64,000 nucleotides of DNA from contig JAMJFZ010000320.1 of the NCBI GenBank assembly GCA_026225945.1, positions 16,336,001 through 16,400,000 on the forward strand, in the 5' to 3' direction. Origin of the DNA: Cricetomys ansorgei (taxonomy: Eukaryota > Chordata > Mammalia > Rodentia > Nesomyidae). The notes below the pieces were generated by a model. It was not told where the DNA came from, did no database searches, and saw nothing but the letters and a program-made list of their open reading frames with translations. This document shows positions 21,972 through 33,600 of the stretch, in pieces (the first letter of the stretch is position 1; each line of letters starts with the position of its first letter). Both the position numbers and the translations under genes were made by a program.

Positions 21972-24463
21972 ACACAGATTAGGTTTCCATTTTTATTTGA
22001 TGTTACCAAATATAAAAAAGAAAGTCAAGATTCTTAACACCAGTTCGAACAAGACCATCTCAAATGAGACCATGCAAAGCAATTCTTATACACAGTAACC
22101 ATTTCTCTCCTTCACCTTTTCTGTTCCATACAACGGGATTGACAGAAAACTGGATGGCATGTGCTTGGTGGGAAAATGCCTTCATTTTTACAAAAAAGAC
22201 CACACAGGGCAGTTTCTACTTTTCTGCAAGTCAATTTATAACAACTTATTTTCTGTTTTTTACTTAGGGGGCACATAGAACTGAAGAATTCAGCTGCCCA
22301 ATTTTATTCAACTACTGCACAAATAAGCACAAAGGTCTCAGCACTGCGGACTGCAGAGGGCTGAGATGGTAGACATTATCTTTAGTAGATCCAGCTAATT
22401 TTTAAGAATGGAATTTAGGTCTTGTCCTCTATAATCTTGCTAGTCTGGGATCCAGAAGAATAATGAGGAGCCCTCAGGTGAGATTTAAAAGTGAAGCTGA
22501 ATTTGGTTTCATTCTGTAAATTCTTTGCTAGTTGCATAGACTAAATTTAGACAGTTGGTTTGCTAAATAGCACTGAAGGAAATCCTGACCCAGGTGACAT
22601 GACTTAATCCAAATGTTTCTGACCAAAGAAATTATACAACAATATTTATAGGCTAACTTAAAGAGATGGTTAATATTAATACTGTACATATTTTACAAGG
22701 CAATACACAGTCCAAGAGTTTATAAAATAAGTTCATGCATCATTACCTCTGAGAATATCATGTACATATAAACCCCCAAGCACTTGTGATGGATTATTAG
22801 CTGGAAGCAGTATTCTATACAAAACAGTCCAGTTTCTCTGTTGTGTTCAGTACATAGAGAAATTACAGAGACTTGTGAGGAAAAAAGTCTATTGGCAACT
22901 GATAGAAAGTGTCAATCTGTGGGTTTTAAAATGTTTCCCAAAACAAAAATAACAACCAAAAAACCCACCCAGAATACATGACCTCTGTACAAAGAAAAAT
23001 ATAAAAGGTCTGGATGATCATGTTTGATTACACTACATAATTTAGAATGAATAGTACTGGTTGAGTTTTTCTACTGTACTCATTACTTTGCACTAATTTG
23101 TAAACTAACGTTTTTATTTAGTTCGGCTACATTTGTGGCACATCTCATTTTCAAAATGGCACCAATTTTAAAGGTTAACAAGTTACAGAACAAATGTCTT
23201 AACTGTACTTCCCTGTTTTATGCTAGCCAGTTAGAATATTTACAAAAGGCCAACAATGGCTGCATAAAGAATGATTGCTTCCTCTTCCTAACCCCACATC
23301 TGTCAAAGGTTTGCCTCTCCCCTTCACTTGTGACCTTATGGAGGAAGTATAGGAGTTGTAGATCAGGTACTTTTTCATGGGATAGCAATTTTAAGTGAGC
23401 ACAAAAACAAGGTACAATAATTCTTGGTTCATATATTCTAGTTCCCGCAGTTAACCTACGTGACAAACCACTTACTGACACTCAAGACAATGGGAGCTAC
23501 TCAAATGTGCTTCTTAGGCCTGGAACAGCTGATCAGGAATGGCCATTTTATTTAGCTGTGATGCACTCACCACTGACTGGCATTGAAGGTTCTATTCTAA
23601 TTCTGTGGTAAAAAATGGTGTTTTTAACTGAAAGAGATGTCACTAATCAGAAACTGAAGATGCAATTTAAGAGCAATCTCCATCGAGGGAAATGTGGCTC
23701 TAATGTAGTCTATGTTAAAAGGATTAAAAAGGGAACTGGCAACTGAACATGCTAAGTCAATGTCTATAAATACAGTTTTCACCACGAGATGTGCTGAACT
23801 GCATGCAAGTTGCTGACAGTATTTCCCTAAAAATGACTAGCTCTTTGAATCCCTACTGTGTTAGAGGGGAACTAGTTCTAGTAGATTGACAATGGCATAA
23901 TACTGGCTGTGAACATTCAGACAAAGTCTTGGAAATAGTGAACTGAAGTGTCAAAGGCTACTGGACCATACAAAAACAGCCCATATCTGCAGTTTACAAA
24001 TGGAGATTATGACCCTCTTAAACAAGTTTTGGGGTGGATATATTTCTTTAAATACCAAGAATATCTTCTCATTAATTCCCAACACAAAGATACTATTTGA
24101 TACTGTAAGAAAAAAAATTAGGGTGAAAATACACCCAACAACCAATGTGATCTGGTAAAATAAACCATAGAATGATGTCAAGTGGACAAAGTTAAAAAAA
24201 AAAAGTTATAAAAAATGAAAACCAAATGGGGTTGGAGGTTACAATTAAGGCTTTAAAAAAATTTCACATGGCTCTGGCGTCTTAAAATATTTTTATGCTA
24301 TTTTGCTGTTTATTTTAAAAGACTTGAAAGCGTCTGAAATACATGCAAACGATTTGAAATCCCTGCATGGCAAATTCAGTGTTTGCCTGCAGCAGTCAGA
24401 TGTGCTAGAAGAAAAGTAAAGCCTCTCTCTGTGACATGAACAGTGGGACGGGTTCCCAGCTCC
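21972..24463 (-). other. Nudt4: Nudt4 3' UTR
   Basis: About 2.5 kb directly after the stop codon contains no recognisable SINE, while both flanks are SINE-dense. This fits a selected, transcribed 3' UTR. Its far end has AATAAA on the - strand at 21997-21992, followed by a GT/T-rich element. Internal AATAAA motifs near 24309, 23547, 23113 and 22303 could give shorter forms. Confidence 0.75.
21992..21997 (-). terminator. Distal poly(A) signal of Nudt4
   Basis: On the - strand this reads AATAAA, and tgtgtgggtttatttttt follows about 15 bases later. Signal plus GU/U-rich element make it the likely main cleavage site. Confidence 0.6.
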
Positions 24464-24666
24464 CTATCTTATACTGGATGGCACTCCAGAGGGCTGAGCA
24501 GCAGTCACAAACAAGGCATTGTTATCTGGGAGGGAAGAGACCGTGGAATTTCCATTGGTTGGAGAACACCCCAGCTTTAGCTTTTCCAGATACTCTGCAT
24601 GGACAGGTTTATGACACTGAAGAACTTTGATTGCATCTTCTACCTTGAACCACTCTCTCTTCCTTC
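24464..24666 (-). CDS. Nudt4: Nudt4 exon 5, coding part
   Basis: Acceptor ttctctag is followed by GA AGG AAG, completing G113. It encodes REWFKVEDAIKVL, the HAEYLEKLKLG helix and the variable tail ending SSIR, then TAG at 24466-24464. Confidence 0.96.
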
Positions 24667-27600
24667 CTAGAGAACAGTACAACAGCAGTTACTGTAAGGT
24701 CAGTTTTAAAAAACAAACCCTGTATACACAATGTTCCTTCACTTCCCCTAAAACAATGACTTAATATGGTAAGAGAAAATAAGGTAATTCAAATGTAGAG
24801 ATTCACATTCACTTTACCCTCTAGAAAGAATAACCAAAAATCAGTTAAGATGGAATTGGAAAAAATGTAGGAAGTGACTAAACAAAGGAACAGGAACTCA
24901 CCTATATTAACAGAATCTTCCCAGTCTTCTAGTATTTCAGTGACTGTCAGAACATAAACATAGGTTCTGTGCTTCCGGTCTTGGTTCTGCTTGAATAGTA
25001 AATAAAAGCATTTTAATTCACAGGGGCTGACCATGGATGTATTTTCAGAGGGAAATTGGCCCCATACAGCATATTTCCAGTGCACACAAGTGCACAGTTG
25101 GGTAGTCCACTTGGGAGAAGTGCATTTATATAAAACAAACATTTAGAAATTGGGGTTGGCAAAATGGCTAAGGTACGTAAAGCAATGGTGATCTGAGTTG
25201 GATCCCAGGAACCTACAGCGGAGAACCCATTTCCAAACATTGTCCTCACCTAACCTTTACATGTGCGCACGCGTGAGCACATGTGAGCATGTATGGTCCA
25301 ATTTTTATTTCATTGAAAAAACTAAGCATGGTGGTTCATGGCTGAAATGAGTACTTGGAGGGCCAAGGCATGAAAGATCCAGTTTCAAGGCAGCCTGGAC
25401 TAGCCAGCAAGTTCCAGGCCAATGGAGGTTAAAGAGTAAAGAGCCTGTCTCCGAACAAAAAGGGCACAAACTAGGTTAAGTGTGGTGGTGCACACCAGGA
25501 ACCCCACCGTTTAGGACGTGGCAGCCTGCATTACAGAGTGAAGCCCTGTCTCAAAATCAGAAACTGGAGCATCAGCACTGCCAATCGGAAATTTGCTAAA
25601 GCAAAACCTAACATTTTTATTTATGTATGCTCAACTTTATTTTGAGAAAGGAAACCTGGTCTAAAGGGAATCTAAAAAGAGCTGTAAAACCCTCACCTTT
25701 CTATTTTTATGCCTCGAAGGTCATTGCATGTATTATTCTACCTTCACAACTCAGTAAGACCAATGAAGTGAAAGGAAAAATATATTGACTGACATTCTCT
25801 GTTAAATACTCCGCTGTCTCCTTAATGACAAAAGTGTTAACTTGTATCCACATTATCCGTTACCGCAGAAAACATGTGTTTCTCATTTTGACCAGGAGAT
25901 GGTGCTATGTAACTGTGTAAAGCCAGTGCTACAACTAGGCATTCTGAATGTTTCAAAAGCTGTATTTTTTTATTTTTACTTATGTGTATTGGTGCTTTTT
26001 TTCTATGTCTGTGTGAGAGCGTCACATGCCCCAAACTGGAGTTACAGTTGTGAGCTGCTGTGTTGGTGCTGGGAATTGAACCCTGGTCCTCTAGAAGAGC
26101 AACCAGAGCTTTTAACCACTGGGCCATCTTTCCAGCTCCAAGAACTGTTTTCTTAATTATTGAATTTGGTGAATCCTCAATTCCAAGTAACATATAGTAT
26201 TTTAATTCCTAAAGGCATAAAAATAAAATTTATATGGTTTTTAAATTTTGATAAGTCCCTGTGTTTCTGACATTCCATATGTCTGTGTCTGAAAATACAA
26301 TAGGTGCATGGATTTCAGAACCCAGCCCTTTTCCCACTGTTCATAGAGTACTGATCACTTTCAAATCCCCTCACTGAAAATTCCATTCTGCCTTCAGTAA
26401 ATAAGAGGTTACACAAAAATATCTTTAGTTTAGCATCTATTCCTTGTACCTGAGTTTTCTGTCTTTTCTGGTCCTTCCAGTCATTCGATAACAGAACCCA
26501 CGATCTCCACTGCCCCCAGACCTGAGGGAATGCTGAAGATACTGCCTATCTTTCAGTGCACACTGAATTAAGTGTGGTCTTTCTGCGTCAGCTCCACTGC
26601 CCTGTCAGACACAGGGAAACCACTGCAATGATAGTATGTACAAACTTGATGGTAACCTCCCCTAATCCTCACCACTGACTTGTTCACTAAGTTTTAGAGG
26701 AAAGTGGTTCAGACTGCTGTTAGGGAAGATTCATAAATTCTAGATCAGTGAGGGCTATTTTTTAACTCACCTCAAATATTCCCAGGAGTCGGCCCAATTT
26801 TCCTTTGACGCCAGCCTATTAAAAAAAAAAGCTGCAAGTAAAATACTTATCTCTCTTAATAATTACATTTATAAGCTATGTTTGATTTTTGGATCAAAAC
26901 AGTTCAGGCTTTCCCTAGGAAGTTACTGCCTAATTGTGAAGTTTCTTGACTGTACCAAGATTCACACCCCATGATTTGCTATAGAGTAGACTGTTTTTTA
27001 TTTATTTCAAAAGAAATGACAAGGGATGATAAATAATAGACTTTCAGTATGAACAGACTCTACCCCTTCTTAAAAACCCACCTCTCTTTTTCCAGAGCTC
27101 AAGAGCTACAATTCCCTAGCTGCCTTTCACTAAAGGGTCTTATCCTGTTACTACAGCAATCATAGTAACCTCAGTGCTTCCTGTTTGTGAAGCTGGGAAG
27201 CACTTCCCTCAGGAAGGCCATCTGTGAAGACTCTGAAACCTTTCCTATGTACTCCAAAGCCCAGAGGGAGCATACAGGCATGCACTTCCCACTTACACCT
27301 TACATGGTCTTGCCGTGAGTAAAGCAAGTTCCATCCTCAAGGGAAGGAACAAACAGGCCACTTGTGATTTTATGCTTAAGGATGTGACACATTCTACTGA
27401 ATTTTAAGACACAAGAAAATACAAGCAATTGGTTTATTAGTTTGAAAATTATGGTACAGGAATGTCTCTGCTCAGTACAGTATTTATGTAGCTCCCAAGC
27501 AAGGCCATCATGTTATACATTGATCAGTAAATAGTAAGTCTGAACAACAATGAAATTGCCTGTTAATATAATTTGAGGAGGCTCACGTCCAGTTTAGCTG

Positions 27601-30600
27601 TTTACTATGTACAAAAAAAAATCCTTTTAGCAAAGTGTTAACTAGAGCAGTATACTTAAGAACACTGCACCAGACAACAAAAGGCTTCTATCACCTGCTT
27701 TCTTGCCTTTCCTAAGAATCATCTGACAAAAAGATAGAAAACCTTCCTGTAAAAGCCCCTCAACAACATGTAAAAGGAGACCAAAATACTCATCTCACCT
27801 CTTCATACACTTCCCTCACAGCAGCACCACCAGGTTCCTCCTCTGGCTCCATCCCTCCTCCTGGGACAATCCACTGGTCTGGGTACCGACTGCTACTCAC
27901 CAACAGCACCTGCAAGACCCAATGATAACCATGTACTTAAGGTCTGAGAAGTACTGTAAGATACACTCCAGACATTTTCAAGGCTGTAACTGCATTCTAG
28001 ATTAATCTACTCTTAAATTTCACTGAAATTAGCCTGGAACTCAATATGTTGACCAGGCTGGCCAAGAACTCTGGTTCCTATAGGATCCTTTAAACTACCA
28101 GATTTAAGAAGCGCAGCTTTCCAGTTCTTAGGCAAATGTACTAATGCTACAGTTGGATACGCTGGGGTTTGTGGTCACGTCGGTTATTTGAGGGTGGCAC
28201 ACGCATGTGGCATGTGTCCCATACATGACTATGGGGACCAGATGATGAGTGTCTTCATCACTCCCTACATTTTTTTGAGACAGGGTCTCTCACTGAACTT
28301 GGAGCTCACTTTTTGGCTACACACCATGGCCAGTATTTCCCCTACCCTCAAGATTGGAGCCACCATACCCAGCTTTTCATATGGTGGCTGGGGAGCCAAA
28401 CAGGTCTTCATGAGCCTCCCCAGGCCCACATGACAGTTAGTCTTGGGCTACGGATCTTTCCTCTTCCAATTAAGGACACATGGCCACAGACTGGCCACCC
28501 TGTTCACCCAGAAAATATAAGAGTTCTTGAAGTCAAGTGCTATGAGAAGGGAGAAAGGAGGAAATACATGAATAACTACTGGCTGGACAAAGTTTTTTTA
28601 TGCTCACAGTTAGGTTGGAAAGAGGCACTTGCATATTCCAAAACCATTTAATGAAGTCTGATAAACAGCTGTCAACTTATAGTCTAGAACAAGGTTGGCA
28701 AGCAAACTACAGTCCACCTGTTTTGAACAGTCTGAGGAGGGGGTGAGAAAGTGGTTTGTTTTTCTCTCCCTGTGTTTTTTTAAACCTGGTTTTAGCCCAG
28801 GCTGTACTGGCACTTGGTATGTAGTACAGGCTACTCTTGAATGTACTATTCTGGCTCTTGAATGCTAGGGATTCTGTAGTACATGCCAGGTGGTTTTTTA
28901 TATTTTTTTAAATTCTGTAATATTCAGATTTTAGTGCTCATAGATAAAGCTTTATTAGAATCTTGTCACTCTTACTCACATTTGTATATTATGGCTGCCT
29001 TTATGTTGCTGTGACAGAAGTTATTGAAAACAGACCATATGGGCTGCAACGCCTAACATACCTGGATTTTTTTAAAAAAAATAATACTTTTATTAAAAAT
29101 TTGAGTTTCACACAATGTATTTTGATAACACCATCTGCCCATTCCTCCCTGTTCAACCCTCCTGCCCCTGTCACTCAAAAAAATCAAGCAAATGAAAGAG
29201 TATAGCTAGTGTGGCAGGACCATGGATCATGGCATCACTACGGTTCCTGGAAGCAGCAGGCTGCTCTGATGATGGACGTTCACCTGGCCCATACTAGCCC
29301 AAGCCTGCAGGCCCCCAGACACTGAGCAGGCCCCCCAATATCATACAAGCACCAGGGCATCCTACAGCACCCCTGCCCCATATCCCACACATGCCTGGGC
29401 ATCATGTAGGCACTGGGCCAGCCCGCAGGCACCCAGACAGCACACATGTACCCGGATACCATGCACGTACCTGGACATCCCTCAGGAACCTGGACTTCCT
29501 GCCATTACCATTTACCTGGCCTTTTACAGGAAAAATTTATAGACTTCTGAACAAGAACAGCATTAAGCCTAAAGTATATATTAACCCTTTAAAATAGCCA
29601 TTCTTGCCAGGCTTAGTGATGTGTACCTTTAATCCCAGTGCTTGGGAGGCAGAGACAGGTAGATCTCTGCGAGTTCAGGGCCAGGCCTGGTCTACAAAGT
29701 GAGTGGTGCCCCTCCCCCCCCCAAAAAAGCCACTCTTACCATCACAAACAAGGCTCCTAGTTGTTAACAATTTACTAGCACTGAAGTAGTATTACATAGC
29801 CATTGTACAAATAAATGAAAAACTGAAACTCAAGTTTTAGAAAAGCTGTAACAACCAAATATTTATGAAGGTAACAGATGTCTTAACCATCCTGAACTTT
29901 TAAAAATGCTGCAAAATTACTGTAGTATGCGGCCTTTAAGTACATTTAAACAGGTCTTCCTATGGCTGGGAACACCACAAGGATCAAACCCAAGGTCTTG
30001 GAACATATTAGGTGTTCTTTCAGCTTTCTGTTGCTATGATAAAACACTGATCAAAAACAACTTAAGAGCAAAGGGTTTATTTGGCTTATACTTCCAGGCC
30101 ATAATCCATTACTGAGAGAAGTCAGGGCAGAAATTGAGGAAGAAACCATGGAGCAATGTTCATTGGCTCACCTCGCTTATACAACCCAGACTCACTTGTC
30201 TAAGGATGGTACCACTACAGAAGGCTGGGCCTGCCCTTCCACATTATTTACCAGTTAAGAGAATCTCATACACATAGCCTCAGACTAATGAGACCTGAGG
30301 TTTCCTCTTCCCAAGTGAATCTAAGTTGTGTCAAGGTGACAATAAAACCTTAGCAGCACACCAGGCAAACACCCTACAACTGAGCAGAGTACCCTAGCCC
30401 AGGGGAGAAAATATTAACCCCAATGTGGATACTGCTTTGACAGAGATAAAAACCTATCTTATTTCCTTCTGCTAGAAGCTGCTTACTCTCCAGACCTCAG
30501 AAACACAGGTGTTCACTCCTATTTGAGAAAGGATGATGTGCGCATGCACATGGTAAGTGTGTAAGTGTGCTCACGCATCAGTATGCGAGGGCAGAGGTAG

Positions 30601-33600
30601 GTGTTGTGTGTCTTCTATGGCTTTCTACTTTTTTTTTTTTAATAGAGCCTTTCACTGAACCTAGCACTCACTGTTTTGGCTCCTGGTATCTGTCTACTCA
30701 CCACTACTCCAACACACCCTAAATGCTGTGTGTCACCACGCCTAGCTTTTCATTTGGGTGCCACAGACCTTCCCCAACTGGAAGCTTCAGTTGGCCATAG
30801 TAATTCAACAACTCCTCTAAATCCTTGTTCTTGTCATACTGGGTCTACACAGACCTCTGCTGTGCTGCTCGTATCACTCCTTCCAACATGTAACTGGCAA
30901 GAGAGTGGCCAATCCAGGGAAACACAAGAATCAACATAATGGTTCGTAAAACCTTACTTGAAGTACTTATGGCTATTTTGAGGGTGATAGCATCCTTTCC
31001 AAATAATCCATAAGTTCATAATTAGAAACCAAGGAGCCAGAGTTAAGCAAATCTAGCTGTATCAGAAGATGTGAGTCTGAACCTGATGCATGCAATGATC
31101 AGAGAATAGTGACCTGCTAGTGCTAAGATTCTTGTCTGCAAGGAAAAAACCTTATCTCAAGGACTAAACCTCTTAGACGCTGGCCTCGGCAGGTCCTGCT
31201 GGCCTCTTCGAGCTCTCTGCTCTTCTGCCTGAGGAGTTGAATCAGCTCACCAAGAACTGTTTGCTACCAAGTATTGCTAGCTGTTCTTGTTTTGTAATTC
31301 TGAGAATGAAGACAGGATGGCAGAAAATATATTTTTAAAAACCTGTAAAGACTCACTAAAAGCAGGCTATTATCTGATGCGCAGTGGAGTATTGATGAGA
31401 CTGCTGTAAAAAGCTGGGAAAATGTTTAGTTCTGAACCACAGTTACGAGTCTCTTATCCTGGTCAGTGTCAGAGATGACCTGGTATTATTGACCAGATAA
31501 ATGTTTTACTCCACAATTCTGTGCCAAGTGTCTTCCTTGATCTTTTATAGACAATGATGGCAAGCCACTCAAGCTATCATTTAGTAAAGGAGTTTCAAAA
31601 CCATTGGTATATTCAGAATGTTTGAGCCCTAAAAAATGAAACCCAGTGTCAGAAATCTAGGGTGATAAGTACCACATTCCCAATATTATCATTCACATTC
31701 ATTTCCTTCTCCACCTTTTCTTCCCCCAACTCCTTTTGAGTTGAGACAGTCTCATATAGACCAGGCTGGCTTCAAACCCATTCTGTAACTAAGGATGGAT
31801 GACCTTGAACTCCAGATCCTCCTGCTTCTGCCTCACAAGTGAGTGCTGGGATCACAAGTGTATTCCATGGTCCCCAGCTCCAATAGTTTTGAAAAGAGAT
31901 TTGTCTGTCCATCTTTGGTGATGGCAGATTTGCAATCTACTATGTTTCATTAAATGTCCCTCATCCCAGACATATATACCCTTGATCTTCCAATTCCACT
32001 CTGCCCTTAACCCTGTGACTTCCCAACCTTTCATGTTCTATGAAGACCTAGAGCTGAGTGTATACAAGTTATAACACATAACTATTTAAGAAACAAAATT
32101 TAAAATTCAGTACCTCAGCTTCCCAGTTATACTTTAAGTGCTCATTTCCAAGCTCCACATGCTAGACTACAGAGATCCAGAGCACTTTATGGGCACCCTC
32201 TTCAGACTAGGTAAAAGGTGTAACTTAGTTATCCACTGACTCAACACAAAGATCACAACTTGCTAGGACTCAGGAGGCAGAGGCAGGTGGATCTCTGTGA
32301 GTTCAAAGCCAGCCTAGCCTACAAAGCAAGTTCCAGGACAGCCAGGGCTATACAGAGAAATCCTGTCTCAAAAAACAAAAACAAAACAAAAAAATCACCA
32401 CTCAACTAAGCCCATTCACTTCTGCTTTATTAATAATCCTCAATCTTCAGGTGAGTAGAGGAAAATCTATTTCCTGTCACACAGTAATATAATTAGCATA
32501 GCCCTCTAGTTTAATGGGAAGCACTGTGGGGGAAAGTAAAGTCATATGGCAATAGATCCACATAAATCTTAAGTGATTCAGTCTAACCCAATAAATTACC
32601 AAGTCTCTCTCTCTCTCTAAATTTTATTTTAAGTACTTTGTTATTTTGCCTGCATGTATGTCTATGTGTGTTGGATCCCCTGGAACAGGAGTTACAGACA
32701 GTTGTGAGCTGCCATGTGGGTGCTGGGAGTTGAACACAGGTCCTTTGGAAGAGCAACCAGTGCTCCATCTCTCTCAAGCCCCAAATCTTTTGTTGTTTGT
32801 TTTTCGAAACAAGGTTTCTCTGCTGTAACTCTGGCTGTCCTGGAACTCACTCTGCAGATCAGACTGCCTCCTGAGTGCTGGGATTAAAGGCATGCACCAC
32901 CACCTCCCTTGATATTCTAAAACTCTGATCAACCATTAACTTCAAATGTAACTTTTCCAAACAGGATCAATTTAAATAAGTACTTAATAGTTATGAGTAT
33001 AAAAACAACTGGCATCAAACTACTAGCTTAACTAGGTTAAGAGATGTGATATAAATACCATGGCAGAGATCTGAAAACCAGAGTAGTAAGTATTTGTCTA
33101 CTGTCTTGAATCTTCCATTAAGCTGAAATGAGGGCACAGCCAAATCTGGGAGGGGGAAAGGGTAAGGGTGATTAAAGAGTAAGAGCCCTGTGTGGTGACA
33201 CATGCTTGTGACCCCAGCACCTAGGTAGAGAGAGGCAGGATCAAGAATTTGAGGTCAACATGGACTGCATGGAACCCAGTGTCAAAAAACAAAACACCAG
33301 AAACAATGGCATAGAGGACTGGAGAGACACTGGCTGCTCTTCCAGAGGACTAGGGTTCAATTTCCAGCACCTACATGGTGGCTCACAACTGTCTTAACTC
33401 CAGTTTAAGGGGACCCACGCCCTCTTCTGACCTCCCTGAGCAATAGGGACAGACATGGTGCACATACATTAAAAAATATTTTTTTTTTTTTTGGTAAAGC
33501 TGAGTGAGTACTGTTTTCCAAAAGTCAAAATTAATAAAGTATATTTGTAAAAAAAAAAAAAAATCCACTCATCTTTTTCCAGTTAAGAATTCAAGCAACC

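Larger units (their letters stand above)
24987..26770 (-). other. Nudt4: Nudt4 intron 3
   Basis: Contains a B3-type SINE, two B1-type copies and a B2/B3 element; 26150-26770 has no repeat I can name. Confidence 0.85.

Noticed and set aside
24789..25142. 117-codon - strand ORF including Nudt4 exon 4
   Set aside because: The exon 4 part is real, but the frame runs into intron on both sides; only 24902-24986 is coding.
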